Shown: positions 10,421-23,441, counted from the stretch's first letter. The stretch: DNA of 64,000 nt from Ceriagrion tenellum (GCA_963169105.1 OY720637.1:31739925-31803924); one strand, 5' to 3'. Made by a program: numbers and translations. The notes: generated from the sequence alone by a model not told the origin.

Positions 10421-12480
10421 AAATCGTCTATTTTAAAGTAATAATAAACCATGTAGAATAGAGAAGAGTAACTTTTTACCCAAGTAATTTAAAACGGGGT
10501 AATAATTGGTAATAGGGAATTATACTGAATGTTACTAACGCATGCATCATGCAATGGCCATTGAACTTAAAATTTTGTTTGTTTCTCGAGAATGTTGATT
10601 TCATAGAATTGTTATAATCGTGATAATCGGGGATGATGCGTGGGAAAAGCAACATTCCCCAACCGGGGTCCCGCAGTCCTATCTGAACCTTCCCTCTTCG
10701 CCAGCCTCCAAACTCCTACACAAAATCTTTTTTCGGTTTTGCAAATTTACATTTTTCTTTCAAATTTTCAATAAGTAAACACTCCTCATAAGGAAGGAAA
10801 AAGTAAGAGGAGTGTTGGAGAGAAAGGGGTTCAGGAATGGGGAGAAGGGCGGAGAGGTCAATGTATCGGCTAAGGTTATCAGAGCAATTCATACTTGGGT
10901 TTCCAGGCACTATATGGATACGGAGATATCATTAAAATCCAACAGTTAATTTTAAGAGCAAAAACAGCGATAAGACGCTTAAAATTCACTAAAGACAGTA
11001 AAGTGGAAAGCAATGCACATATCGTTTATCATCGCATTCCTCCCAAAATTTCGTTTTTCAATATCTTTTGTTTTTATAGGTAACTGGTGTCTAACCCTTT
11101 CTGCTAAACGTTCTAGCGGCAATCACCGAGATACTTTCCATGTATACGTAAATTGCCAATTTGTGCACTTTACTGATTTTATTATGCCTAAAGAGAAAAC
11201 TAAGATAAATTTACCACCGAAAATTGAGGTTCAAGAGTTCTCGTTTCCTGAGCAAGGATAGTGATGCCAGCATAAACAAGGCGAAATACTAATCCGTCAG
11301 ATATGTCTAAACTTTTCATCAGTTTCCTCATGCATTCCGCTTCCTTTTTATGACTGGAAGCCTGACACCCTTTAGTCACATGCCCTTTCGGAAGCTTGCG
11401 GGGTAGTACGTGGCTCTAAATGTAAACCATTTTCCGCGCTACGTTGCTCTACGGCTCAATATATCCTCCTCTTCAACCTATGCTTAGAGTTGAGAGGGGA
11501 AGTTCTGGGGTGGAGCGGGGACAATCAGGGGAGGAAGTACAGGAAGGGATCCAGGGTATTTCAGTAGATGGGGGAGTTGGGACAGGAGGGATGGAAACTG
11601 GAGCGAAGGCGACCGACGAGATGAAGAGAGATGTACTTCCAGGAGAAGTCTTCAAATGAGGGTCGGTGCGGAATAAAAGCGAGATGGAGGAGGGGTGAGG
11701 TTGAAAAGGAGGAGGTCTGTCGGGTGGGGTGGTGCTGGCGACGTGAAAAGAAACTTTTGCCCCCCTAGGCCCAACTCTTCCAAAGGGAATGTAGGCAGAG
11801 CCGTGGGTGGTGAGGGTGATAAGCGGGAAGGTAATAAGGAAAAGAAGATGGCGAGAGCAAAGGACCCATGACTCCAAATGGAAAGGGACGAGCTTCAAAT
11901 TTTCACACGAGGTCGACTGCGGAGACCATGTCAGATACTAAGACCCCTGCCCCGATGGACCGGGTGCAGTAATTGACTGGATTTAATACCCCACCACTAA
12001 AGTCCGCCCTTGTGTATTTCAGGTGTGTGAAATTTTACACATATCCTGGCAGCGCAGTATCGCGCAAGGCGCTGACACACTATTAAATTCTGGCGACATC
12101 TGTCGTGAAGACTAGTGAGTGAGAATAGCTATTCTTCGTGTTATTCTTTATACCAAGTTAAAATATCACGTTATTTAAGCGTGGTAAAGCTATATGAGGT
12201 GCTCCTCGTATTAATCTCTTCAGATCCTGAGGAAAAATAGATTGAGTGATAGTTAATTTGGAATCAGCAATGTTAACCACCACATAAATGCACACAGCAC
12301 TGTTAACAAGCACAGTAATGTTAATCACCACCACACATAAAACACTGAGAGAGCCCTTGAATGATTCTGCAGTATTTACCTATGAAACTATATTGAATTG
12401 TGTGAAACAAATAATGAATTGAACATCCTGGGATAAGAAAAATGAAAAGTTTTCTTTTGTGTGGGACAATGGGACTGAAG
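10421..12480. other. No recognised gene
   Basis: Nothing assignable. It contains AT-rich stretches, a purine-rich tract at 11470-11720 (overlapping open frames on both strands), and the lower-coordinate flank of the mitochondrial insertion. The minus-strand frame at 12321-12521 partly overlaps the COI relic, but clear mitochondrial similarity stops near 12486. Confidence 0.4.
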
Positions 12481-12485
12481 AGGTT

Positions 12486-12732
12486 AAGGGAACTTAACAA
12501 TTTCCGAACCCTCCAAAACAATAATAGGCATTACTATAATGAAAATTATTACGAAGGCGTGTTTAGTAACTACTACATTATAAAGTTGGACATCTCCAAT
12601 TAGTGATCCTGGTTGAACTAGTTCTACTCGAATTAATACGCTTAATGCGGTACCTAATATACCTGCTCATGCACCAAACATTGAATGTAGAGTTTCAATG
12701 TCTTTTTGGTTTGTAGAAAAAAAAATTGCCAT
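12486..12732 (-). pseudogene. COI: COI 5' part, mitochondrial pseudogene
   Basis: Read on the minus strand from about 12732 in the invertebrate mitochondrial code (TGA as Trp, ATA as Met): MAIFFSTNQKDI, then FGAWAGMLGTALSVLIRVEL, then QPGSLIGDVQLYNVVVTKHA, then FVMIF and a decayed GGFGNW region near 12490-12510. This is the N-terminal part of cytochrome c oxidase subunit I, the haem-copper oxidase core subunit of respiratory complex IV. Conserved positions are changed: GDDQ has become GDVQ and TAHAF has become TKHAF. The frame is lost at the GGFGNW motif. The nuclear code would read the internal TGAs as stops, so there is no function here. Confidence 0.9.
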
Positions 12733-12781
12733 TGTCTCATTATTTCATCTTCTATTCATATTAATGACCCTTATATAAAAA

Positions 12782-12845
12782 AGTAAGATGGTTAACAATT
12801 AGTCAATAGACTGTAAATTGAGGATTTTATACTCCCCTCTTGCTA
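12782..12845 (+). pseudogene. trnY: Mitochondrial tRNA-Tyr relic
   Basis: The acceptor arm AGTAAGA (12782-12788) pairs with TCTTGCT (12838-12844) over seven positions including one G-T. The anticodon region contains CTGTAAA with GTA at 12813-12815, as in insect mitochondrial tRNA-Tyr. The anticodon stem is imperfect. Position and strand next to COI fit the identity. Confidence 0.7.
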
Positions 12846-12908
12846 GGTTTTATAGTCAATTTATGATATTAGACAGAAATTTAAGTTGTTTGTATAAACT
12901 AAGAACTA
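12845..12908 (+). pseudogene. trnC: Mitochondrial tRNA-Cys relic, anticodon lost
   Basis: The acceptor AGGTTTT (12845-12851) pairs with AAGAACT (12901-12907) at six of seven positions. The internal TATAGTCAATTTATGATATT is typical of the D-arm region of insect mitochondrial tRNA-Cys. The anticodon loop reads GACAGAAATTT where a GCA anticodon is expected, so the gene is decayed. It overlaps tRNA-Tyr by one base. Confidence 0.6.
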
Positions 12909-12909
12909 A

Positions 12910-14800
12910 CAGATCAATACCCTTAATGTGTAATAATATGTTCAATAGAGAGTATAGAGTATGCCGTCGGTAAAATAGTCGCTACAGCTGGGACTAGTTA
13001 CGGTATATCTTGCCACGGTTTAAATACCTCATGGTATCCTCAAAATTCTTTAATGGAGCAAACAGCTGAATGCGTTCCGCGTTTGGATTTAATCTCGTGG
13101 ACGATGGAGCCAAGCGCACATTTTGGACATTTATATAAAATCGAGATGTCTGGAAGTCCTGAATTTCCTGTGTATTCCTCTAAATATCTAATAGTCCTCT
13201 AAAGCCTTCTAAAATCTGCAGGGGAGAATGGTTTGTCCTTTGCAGCTATCCGCAATTATGGGCACTTGTGGATACCACCGTAAAGGTAACACCGAGGCCG
13301 GTTCCGTTATCCTCAAAATTCACCACAAGTCAAGTTCATTTGATCACCTCAATTTTAAATCACCGACGTATTGAGCCAGAATGTGGTGCTCGTCGGGACC
13401 AGTGACGTAAGTAATATGCCGCGTTTTCTTATTACGGCAGTAGTGGCTTGAAAATAATTTGTTTCTTGGGAATATTTTTGAGAGAGTTCAGATTGGGGCC
13501 TCGCGCAAGTTATGCTTGGATATCTTTAATATGTACCCAGTATATTTTCGGCTTGGGCGCGTATACAAGCGGCGAATGGAAAGTTTCCGAGATTGGAATA
13601 TCGGAGAAGAAGATGATGAGTGGTTTGGGTGGAGAAATGTGGGGGTGGGGAGGGCCGCCTCATCCCCATCAAGAGATTTGGAAGAGCAGGGAATGGAAAT
13701 GATGAAGCGGGACGGGGGGGGGGGCGAAGAGCAAACGCCGAGGGTTTTCGTGGAAAGGGTGGATGGAGGGGGATGTGGAGAGGGAGACGGGATGAGGGAG
13801 ACGGGATGAGGCAACCAGCAAACCGGGACCTCCATCCCTCTCAGCTCTCGGATTTTGTGCGTAAAGGGAAGATGAAACGTGATAGGGAATTTGAACGACT
13901 TCCAGGCTATATGGGCAATGTTGCTAAGCACCTGTTACCACGGTCGCGCGCTTTATATACGACCATATTGGAGGGGGGGAGGGTTGGGAGGAGGAATTGT
14001 GGGGGTGAGGGGTGGTGGGCTAGAATGGGACGGGTTTTTGGATGGTTTCTTCCGGCTTCATAAAGCGTCGCAGGCTCCTCTCCTTCGGGCGAGAATGCGG
14101 AATTGGGAGAACACAAAATAATGGCGCCGGTTACGACGGGAAATAAATATGCTTGTGGTAACGGTTGCTGCCTCCACGAATCCTGCTCCTGAATCTTTAT
14201 TTGTACGCAAGGCAATGGGCGATATTCTTACTTTAACTTTCGATAGAGGAAACACGAGTATACAAGGGTCACGTTTTATGATGAAATATAAGGGGATGTT
14301 GTAGCTCTGAAATAAAAAGTGATGAAACATCTTATTACTATTCAAATAGCATAATCGGTATTGTGCTTATGAAAGGCGGTCTTGGTTGGCCCCCCATCAC
14401 AAGATATTCCTCGTTATTGAAAATGTTCTTCTGATTCTAAATCATTATATTTTGTGATATAGGTTTCTACGGGGCTTAGTTGTCGAGGAGCCTTTCGGTT
14501 TTCTGATTTTCCTCCGGGTTGTTCCATCTTTTGGAGTATACTTTGCTGGCCACCGTGCAGACTTTTTCAGAGCCAGCTGCTGTAGCTTCAGTGCAGTCAA
14601 CTAGACCTGGACACACCAGCAGGATAGTCGGTGAAATACAGATAAAAAGATTGAAAACCCTGAACACGGAAATATTCCTGTATTTCACCATACGTTATCC
14701 TTAGCTCAGGATAAATTACTGCCAACATAACCCCGTCAAAATGCCAATACTTTTACTCATTCTTCTCCGCTTATCAAAAATTCTCTTCTGCCACGCCCTT
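12910..14800. other. No recognised gene; purine-rich tract
   Basis: Unassigned. 13600-14040 is G-rich and purine-rich on the plus strand, with overlapping long frames on both strands (13448-14215) that look compositional. Nothing else was identified. Confidence 0.4.
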
Positions 14801-14806
14801 CAATAT

Positions 14807-15146
14807 CGCGTTACCTTTAAATAGCTAGTGCCATCCAACGACTTAGCCCGATATTACTTCTCCGATAACTTCATTTTCTCACCATTCCAAGCTCTTCTCC
14901 GGTCTCCTGTTTTTCCCTGCACAAATTGATCAGCCTTTCGCAAGTCCAAAATGCCAGTGGTCTATGCTAATCCTTCGCGTTACCTTTAAACAGCTTGTGC
15001 CATCCAACAACTTAGTATGATCTTAACTTCTTCAATGACTTCATTTTCTTACCTTTCCAAGTTCTTTCTCGGTCTCCTGTCTTTCCCTGCACAAATTTCC
15101 CAGCATTCCAAAGGCCCAAAATGCAAGTAGTCTATGAAAATCCTTC
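14807..15146. repeat. 169-bp tandem duplication
   Basis: Units at 14807-14975 and 14976-15146 both begin CGCGTTACCTTTAAA and end CTATG(C/A)(T/A)AATCCTTC. Shared internal stretches include GTGCCATCCAAC, ACTTCATTTTCT and GGTCTCCTGT. Substitutions are scattered and there are small length differences. No coding frame is shared. This is an old local duplication in pyrimidine-rich DNA. Confidence 0.8.
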
Positions 15147-15149
15147 TGT

Positions 15150-16980
15150 TCCACCTAAAATCATCGCCGTAAATAAACCCTTAGCTCACAGAAGTTGCCA
15201 CTAATTCTAAATATGAATGGGCACATGACGAGAATTACAATTTCGTTCACAGATTAAGGAAGGCTCGTAAAAACACGGGGAAATGCGGTATATTTTCACA
15301 CAGAGCTCCGACCGTAATTATCCTTTTTGAACAGAAACTGAGTTAATGACCGTGGCGGATAAGGCAATTTCACTGAGCAATGATTGCATGGCAGGATTTA
15401 GGGACTGAGGAAAAGGTTTTTTTCCTGGGCAAGATCCCTCCGAGGCACGAAAAGTCATTTCTGAGCGCTCTGATTAATCCTGTTGGAGTTGTTGGGTCGC
15501 GGTAATAAGTGAGCGTCTGAGATTACCATCTAACGCACGCAAAATTAATTGCGCGTTCTTTAGGAGCGCTATTTCATCGAAAATTATCTCCCTCACGATT
15601 CAAGAAAAAGGTACACCTTGTTTTCTCGTAATATTTAAAGTCACTGTTTAAGAATAAAAGACTGAAACAACGCATGGTTCTCGGTGGAGAAATATGGATG
15701 TTGAAGTATGTTTCTCCACGAGATCATTCTAAATTCGTATTCATATTCGTTATTCGGCTAAAATAAATATTGGTGTACGAAAGGTAAAGAAAATGTTTTC
15801 TCCTATAATAGGAAATTCGTCTAATAATTCATGTTGAAAACTCTATATTACAGTATTAAATACTATTTCAGCTCTCCGTCATACCTTCTGCTTCTCTTCA
15901 TAAATTCCAAAACTCCTGTTCTTCACCATTTCCCACGCTCACTCAACATTCTCCTTATATTAACCTGTCTTCAGCTTGTCTTTACCTCTCAAAGCGTCTT
16001 TTGTCAACTTCTACTGCCTCTAATTTTTACGATCAGCTTTCTTTCTTCTCCTGCCATGGTATACTCCCTCATTTTCTTTCCTAAAAATACCATAAAATTA
16101 TAGAAATTGAGAAATCAAACGAAAATCACTAGGGATTTATCTCAATACAAGAGACAAAATGTTCAAAAAGCTGTCTAGAAGTTACCGCCAGATGGAGAAG
16201 ATGGAAATGAAGAAACTTTCGAATATTTTCCATTGTTAACTAATTTCTCCAGCATTAATTCTCAGTAACATGAGAGTGGCTGGCCGGTTTCAGAGATCGT
16301 ATAAATAAATTTTTCTCTTAGATTTGAATAAAATGGGTCTTTATGATGCATTTGGCTTTTCACTACACCAGAAAACTTTTAGGAAGGGTATTTTTTTGGC
16401 TGAAATACTATGCCAAAAGCCATATTGAATATCAAAAATACAGCATCCGCATGAGAATTCACTTTTCCTAACCTTCTAATATCGCGCATAAAGAAGTCTA
16501 ACTGTATTATTAGCCAATAACTTTTTATAAATCCATGTTGCCTTTTCCCTCACCTTCTCACGATTTTGAAACAGGTTCAAAAGGACATTGGTTCTTCAGG
16601 AATACCATCAAATATGTGTTATGTGTCGGCGTTTAACCAATTAAGGTGGTGACATTCGTCAGATCTATACCAAATCCTGGAATAAATGAGTTTAGGGGGT
16701 AGATACTACGCTATAGTAGGCGTTTTGCGGCCACACGGAAGTACCAACCCACCCGGCTGATTACTAGTTTTAAAAAATTGCCATTTTGGGCTTAAAACAC
16801 GGATTACTAAAAAAAATGAATCTTAATAAAGATTGATTTTTAATAGAGGATAAGTCATTCGCCTAGCGCTGTAGTCAAAACCAGATCGTGTGAGCTGAGT
16901 CAGTATTTTATAGAATGCCGATGCTGATAATTTTCCAGGCAGGCGACGATCCTGCAAATCAAGCACCAATCAAGATCCTC
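15150..16980. other. No recognised gene
   Basis: AT-rich; the 90-codon plus-strand frame at 15831-16103 is leucine/serine/isoleucine-rich and looks compositional (pyrimidine-rich DNA). Nothing was assigned. Confidence 0.4.
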
Positions 16981-16984
16981 CGAA

Positions 16985-17690
16985 AACACGAATGTACAAC
17001 TTTTGGACGATTATGACCACCCGAATACAACATGAAAATAAGTAAGACGAAGACTAAAATACTAGTATGCAGAAGAGAGAAGCTGAATGCAAATGTCATC
17101 CTAAGAGGAGAGGAATTAGAGCAAGTGGATTCTTTCACCTATATTGAAAGTACCATCACGTAGGACGGATGAAGTACAACGGACATCAAGTGGAGAATAG
17201 CCCAAGCTTAGAAGGAGAAAAGACAACTGCTGCGTTCAAAAAAGAGAGGTATAAATATCTGGAAGCAGTAAGTGAAAACATTCATGTAGAGCGTGCCACT
17301 CTATGGCTCGGAAGCATGGACCTTGGAAAATATGACCAGAAAATACTAAGAGCCTACAAAACCTGGTGCTGGAGGAGGATGCTGAAGATAAAATGGATGA
17401 ACAAAATAAGAAATGATGAAGTGTACAGAAGAGTAGAAGAGGAAACACAATATAGAAAAGGAGAACCAGATGGATTGGACTCACCCTGAGGCACAATGGG
17501 TTTGTGAAGGACGTAATTGAAGGAAAAATAGAGAGAAAAATCCCAGCGAAAGACCCAGGAATAAGTTCATGGACCAAATAAAGAAGACAGTACATAGGTA
17601 GAGATATCAAGAGGTAAGGGAACAAGCATTAGATAGGGAAGGGTGGAGGGCTGCAGTCTACCAATCTTAGGATTGATGATGATATTACAA
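16985..17690 (+). mobile_element. RTE-like LINE, 3' part of reverse transcriptase ORF
   Basis: The longest of three copies of this family. From 17033 the plus strand reads KISKTKTKILVCRRE, then LRGEELEQVDSFTYIESTIT, a stop, and 'STTDIKWRIAQA'. Further on, in shifted frames, come VPLYGSEAWTL and, at 17349-17450, KTWCWRRMLKIKWMNKIRN. This order is characteristic of the C-terminal third of RTE-type arthropod retroelement proteins. It ends with the GGGCTGCAGTC tail and a GAT-rich 3' end near 17690. The catalytic YxDD region should lie just upstream of 17033, but I could not read it. Several stops and frameshifts show it is dead. RTE is my best placement; a related LINE clade is possible. Confidence 0.75.
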
Positions 17691-17699
17691 CCCACCAAT

Positions 17700-20430
17700 C
17701 TTTCGAAGGATAGAGGATGTTGCCCCTCTCTTGGGCAAGTGTCGTTTGCCTTCACTCATTTGACCTTTACGGTTCGTCCGGAGAAGAAAAATGCGGCTGT
17801 TCGTTTGCGTTTAGTACCTACCTAATTGAAAAGAGATCTCCTCGAGAGGGACTCTCACGGACATCATAAATAAGACTTTAGTGGGAAATATATTAAACAT
17901 GTTAATGCTGAGAACTACCCTCTCACTCCTCAGCCGACCTCGCATTAAAGTACTGGAGTAAAGTGCGTTATTTGCCATGAAATGGAGGGGGAAAAATTAA
18001 TTACCAATTAAAACTTGATAAATGTAATGTTTTTATAAGAGAAGCGCGGAGTTATGAATTTTTTCAAAACCAGTTTTTGAAAAGACACATATTTACTTTG
18101 CAGAGTCGGATGATCGCTTACTCTTTCGCGCATCGCAAACATAATCGGCATTCTACAAACAACATAAGCACTTAATTTTGAATTAATCAAAAAATCAGTA
18201 CGCTAAATAAATCCGAGCCAAAGAGAGCTCTCAAGAGAGGCGTAAAATCCGCATAACTGAGCAAAATTGTAGAACCAGCTTTTATTTTGAAAGCAGTTTC
18301 CTCTGAGTGAATTTGGAAAGGAATTCAAAAATTTATTTGTTTTGGCAATGCCATCAAATCGTGTGTGTTCCAAAAGAATCCCCTTGTGAGGCGGTAATCC
18401 GAAAAACTTAAACGATATATTTAAAATGGAATAGACAATACCTACTCATCACTGACCTAAGGTTCCACACACATTTGATAAGGCAAGCCATTTTAATTCC
18501 TAGCGTTGAATATCACATAGTATATATACATGATATTATTCATGTCAATTTTCACTAACAATATAAAAATCAGTGCTTTGGATGCTAAAACGCATGTCGA
18601 AAAGAAAATTCACCTTAGTGTTTAGGATGAGGTTATTTTCAGAAAAACTCGTCTCTTTTGGTAAATAGTATAAAGTTATTTAATGAAGAACATAGCTTTA
18701 CTGATGATATTGTCTCCAAAAAAAAGGTTACTCCACATCTAAGGTAGTATGACCCAGGATATATCCCTAACTCATGCAGGTCCACAGGAATGATTCGTTT
18801 CGAATGAAAAAAGGGTTCACATCAACTTTAAAACAAATTATTAGAGAAACAAGGCATCTACCGATGAAAGGGGATACTCTCCATTACTTTTCCAGAGATT
18901 TTTGCAAGAAATGGACTAAAGAAATTCACTGTTCATCACTTTCGAAGAAAATGTTTTCAAATCATTTATGACATATTGTAAAAGGACAGTGATTAGATAA
19001 CTTTTGCTGATATGTTCATATAATTTCAGGAATTTATTTTGTTTTATTTACAGCATAATACTCCATATTACGTGCGGCTTCGAATTGATTACTCTGACAT
19101 TAAATGAAGCAGAAGAAGTGATGCAATGCTTATTATTTCCTAAATTTCCTTCGAGTATAACTCAGAGTGATCTTCAGCGGAAAATCAGTCAGATGCGGAC
19201 GCTCTTCACATTTCGAAATAGTATCGTGCGTGAACTAGTGAAACGGAAGATCCATGAACATTCAGTTCGCACAATGACCAGGATAGGGCAATAGAATTAC
19301 GACTTGATATGAAGTAAGCTAAATCCCAAAAGTCCTACAATTTCTTCTAACTCTAACAGAAAACAATTCACAAAAATTTATAATGAAATTTACCGGGAAA
19401 TTTAAGGGTAGTTTTGTAAATCAGCGTACGGAGTAAACGTATTAAAGCCTGCGCTAAAAAAATAGCCTGAAACGGCTCTGAATTAAAATTACAAATATAA
19501 CGACATCTCAATAAACGAGTGCCGGTAATTAGTTTCGTCGGGAAAAGAGCACTATTTACACTTCAGGGTCGACTCGACAAATGCAACAGCATACAGACAT
19601 TCACGGTCCGTCTGGACACGGAAAAGAGGATGACCGGAAAATTCTCAATTGTTTAAACAAATGTGTCCCTTATGTCGTTAGTTGTAATTGCACACTACAA
19701 CCAGTACTCGGAGGTAAACAATGGTATAAAACATTCGAGCAAACGAGAACAAAATAATGACATTCGAACCGCAGTGAAAGAAGAGCCCACTTACACCGAC
19801 CCGTTGGGAAACATGGAGAAACCTCTCGCGAAATGATACTGCGGGGAGATGAGGCTGGGGGAGAGAAAGCTCCAAGACAAACAAATTGCGGCGCCGGACG
19901 GGCGAAGGAAAGGAGGTGAGAGGTAGCAGTGCGAATTTGTTTACGGCCCAAACAAGCGAAACAAACACCCGGTTAATGAGAAGGTGAAACGAGGTACACG
20001 GACGGCTCTGGGGATACTACAACAGAACCCACATTTATTTATTCCACTTCTCCGGCCAGGTTTCAGGCTGAATGAAGCAGCTAGCGATGGCTACAAAGGG
20101 TTGCTAGAGAGATAATGAAGGGGATAACGAATGTATGTAGGCCTGGGCAATTGATGACATCTCATACATCGAGGAATATTGGCAGGTAATATCAGTATGA
20201 AATGTAAGTACAGGAGTAGATAAAAAATATTAGGGTTCCATCGCTAAAAGCGCAGTAAATTGCTTTGAAGTAATGATGTTAAGCAACAAGCACTTGACAA
20301 TTTTACATGAGAAAGGGATTTCCATCGGGTGATATTTTGCTGCTACGCTTACTATGATAAACTTTTTGTAAAAGAAAGGTGGTATTGATGTACTGAGAAT
20401 TAGAAGCAGGTGTTTGAAATGTAGTTGAGT
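17700..20430. other. No recognised gene
   Basis: AT-rich. Frames at 18774-18971, 19004-19294 and 19670-19968 are short and unassigned. 19860-19950 is locally CpG-rich without any recognisable element. Confidence 0.4.
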
Positions 20431-20439
20431 AGGGTTTTG

Positions 20440-20690
20440 GAGACACTGCGATGTTTTTATGACAGAGAGAAAGATGAATGGAGAAGTGCTTGTTAGGAAG
20501 TGAGAGGAGAGGAACTGCTGAAGGATATTAGGAGGGAGAGTAAGTTGCTGTAAAAGTAATGAGGGGTGAGGAGATGCGGAAGACCACGATAGAGAGTGAT
20601 AATGAAGGGTTAGGATGAAAAAAGAGGGCAGAGAATACGTTTTACAGATGGGATGAACAGATATAAGATGTTTGCTGAACTGACGAATTA
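20440..20690 (+). mobile_element. Degenerate LINE tail
   Basis: The plus strand reads, in broken frames, EELLKDI(R)GGR, then a GRPR-like stretch, then KKRAENTFYRWDEQ. This resembles the 'GEGLLKDI.EGR...GRGRPR' tail after the reverse transcriptase in several insect LINEs and is related in pattern to the minus-strand fragment at 31030-31290. It is heavily mutated; support is similarity of word order only. Confidence 0.35.
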
Positions 20691-20699
20691 AATGGTGTA

Positions 20700-23398
20700 A
20701 GGAGACTCGGGCATATCAGTGTTAAAGATTAGCTTACTAGTAGGTACTTCGAATTTCATCAAAAAAGCTGCATTTACCGGTAGATCACAACTAACAAAAC
20801 GTATCAACTAGATTACATGTCATAGAAATTAGGCGTAAAAGAAAGATAAATATCAAATTCACTTATGTATTTGTTGATTCTAACCCTAAACAGCACGACA
20901 AGCCTATTACGTCGGGTAAGATTGACATCGATAGGAGAAGTACGCAAACATCGATGTCCTATGAGTTGAAATATTCCAACCTGGCGGGACACAAACCCGT
21001 GGCCCACAGATTCGCTGACGAGGGCACCGTCACCACTGTGGCTGAGAGTGGAATGGAAGAAAAGTTTTTCTTTAAGTTTGTCGCTTCCACGAGCACCAGA
21101 AATATACTGCGCGGTAAACATAATACACTCAGACTCACCCTTAAATTACCCTGATATGAATTTTCAAGTAACCTTATCCTAGCTTGAACTCCCCGAGTCT
21201 CAAGTGTCTTTCAGCCAAGTCATCTAATCAATCGTGTACCACTCTTAGTAGACGCAAAGACATGGATGGGAGAATCAAACCTCAACATTTATTCCGACTC
21301 AGGTCCCTATCTGCCGTCTCAATATCTTTGTTCGTCTCAGCTTACATCCTACCTCCTTTCATCTTGTCCATAAAATCTATTCTCTATCTATACCTTCCAC
21401 GCTTACCCAACATCCTACTATCACCTTTAAGAATCCCTCGATCCTCCTAATCTTTCTTAAATACCTATTCTGCCTCCTTCAGCTCTCCTTAATAATTACC
21501 ACGATCACCTCCTCGTAATACTTCCTTTCCATTCACCACACTTTCTCCATTCTTCCCCACGGTCACATCTACATCAGAATATCGTTAAGTAAAGTTCCTC
21601 ATTGGTTCGGAAAAACTGGAATTGAGCCAGTTCTAATAATATCATGGGGAGATTCAAATGAAACGTGCGAAGAAGGATGGTACAAGAAAAGTAGAAGCAA
21701 GTCGCTTGTGGGAGAACGAATGCCAAATAGGATTCTTTCACGTTCTGAGGAGGAGACGGTGGAAGGAAGACCGCCAGTTCCGTGGGTATGGGGATCGCGT
21801 ATTCTCGCTTTGATTCCCTGTTCGTCTTTTTACTTCCTTTTTCCCGTTTTCTCACTCGTCCAAGGCCACCGTGTTCTTCCCCTCTTCATGTGGGACCCAC
21901 ATTCAGAGGGCGAGGTATAACCAAGCTCTCCTCACCCAAAACGAAACGAGAGAGAGTTTGGCCGGATGACGGCGCCCCCTCGTTAGCGGACGACTGCTAA
22001 GTTGTCCCTCACTTCACTTGTTTACGGATTTCGGGAGAAAAAAAGGACGACGAGAATGTGGAGAGGAAACATTTTCAGTTCTACTCTTCCCTCTCCCCCT
22101 TCAGCGTATCGCTAAAGTGCCATACGCGAACCGTAAACAACGTTGTTCGTCCCATCCCCTCGAGACTTACACCGTGGGAACAAGCGTGTGTGAGCTGGTG
22201 GGTATGAAAAACTGTTGGCCTTGATACTCGGAGGGCCTCAGGTGGAAAAGAATTGGATTGCTTGCTTGTTAATTTAAAAGAGGACCACGCAGGAACGGTG
22301 CTTGAGAGAAAAAATGGGACATGGGGCAGCAGACTCCTGGTCTCTACCTGCATTATTTAATTTCCAGAATGCATTCAGAGTTTCCTCTCATATCTGATTA
22401 GCAGTGATGTTAAATTAGAGCCAGAGATTCTCAAATCCGGAGTCTCGTAGTAATTTTGATAAGTTTCAATTTTTGAGTAGAGAAACAATTGTTATCTTCT
22501 TTACGGAAATCAGAGCGCAACCATATTCGAGTTGAACCGTTTGGTCTCTTTGTTCCGATCAAGAAGTAAAATGCACGAGGTACAGAATGTTTTAACCTTG
22601 ATAGTGAGATGAAATTTCGACTAAAATGAATTACCAAGTTAACCTTCCAAAAAGCAATATCTTTAAATTTAGCACTTATTTTATCCCACCCGTCAAGATG
22701 CATCTATACGTTCATAATCTCACGGAATGAACATCCATCAAAGCATTTTGGTTCGTTTTCTCTCCTAACCCCATTTTAACATGTTAAAGTGGCATACTGT
22801 ACTAGCCTGCAGTTCACGATGAGGCACATAAACTAAACTGTAGCACCTATATCACATAGTGCTACATGCCAAAGTATAAAAAACACTCATGTAACCATAA
22901 CATCCTTTCCACAGGATTTTTATAAGTTTGAAGGTGGTTGAAGAAATTTTTGTGTACGCACAGACTTACCTAAAACTTTGCTTACCTGAACTTATCAGTA
23001 ATATGCACAGATAAAAGCGAAAAAATATGTTACCAATGTGTTTTTTCGTCGTCACATGGACGACTCATAAATTTCATATTTTAATTTCATGACAGCATGA
23101 AATCTGGATAATTGGCACGCTATTAAAATGTACATGAGCACGCAAACAACGCCGAGAAAGGAAAAAAAGGGAGTTTGGTATTCAAGTGGGATATTATGAG
23201 TCGAATTGCTGCTATCTGAGAGAGTGTTCTCAGGTTGCAACGCCTTTACATATTCTCGGCGAATATGTCGAAGGCTAGCCATTCAACAAACCCCGTTTTA
23301 GTGTAAAGATACCCTGAATGCTGGGTTTACAAGCAAGGTGCTACGGAGAAGAATAGCTTAACAGAGAGAGAGAGGGAGAGGGAGGGAGAGAGAGAAAG

Positions 23399-23441
<43 letters not shown>

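Larger units (their letters stand above)
12486..12908. pseudogene. Nuclear mitochondrial insertion (NUMT): COI, tRNA-Tyr, tRNA-Cys
   Basis: A fragment of mitochondrial DNA in nuclear sequence. COI lies on the minus strand, with tRNA-Tyr and tRNA-Cys on the plus strand immediately upstream of the COI start. This is the ancestral pancrustacean order (W -C -Y COI) in inverse orientation. It is a nuclear copy rather than mitochondrial DNA, because COI carries substitutions at invariant residues, loses frame after about 80 codons, and both sides run into nuclear repeats. tRNA-Trp was not found beyond 12910. About 50 bases separate tRNA-Tyr from the conserved COI frame. Confidence 0.88.

Noticed and set aside
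11473..11898. 141-codon proline/serine-rich minus-strand frame
   Set aside because: Falls in a G-rich purine tract; no repeats or motifs of a real proline-rich protein, no signal peptide.
13448..14215. Several frames above 100 codons on both strands
   Set aside because: Same compositional artefact; the frames overlap in multiple phases and match nothing known.
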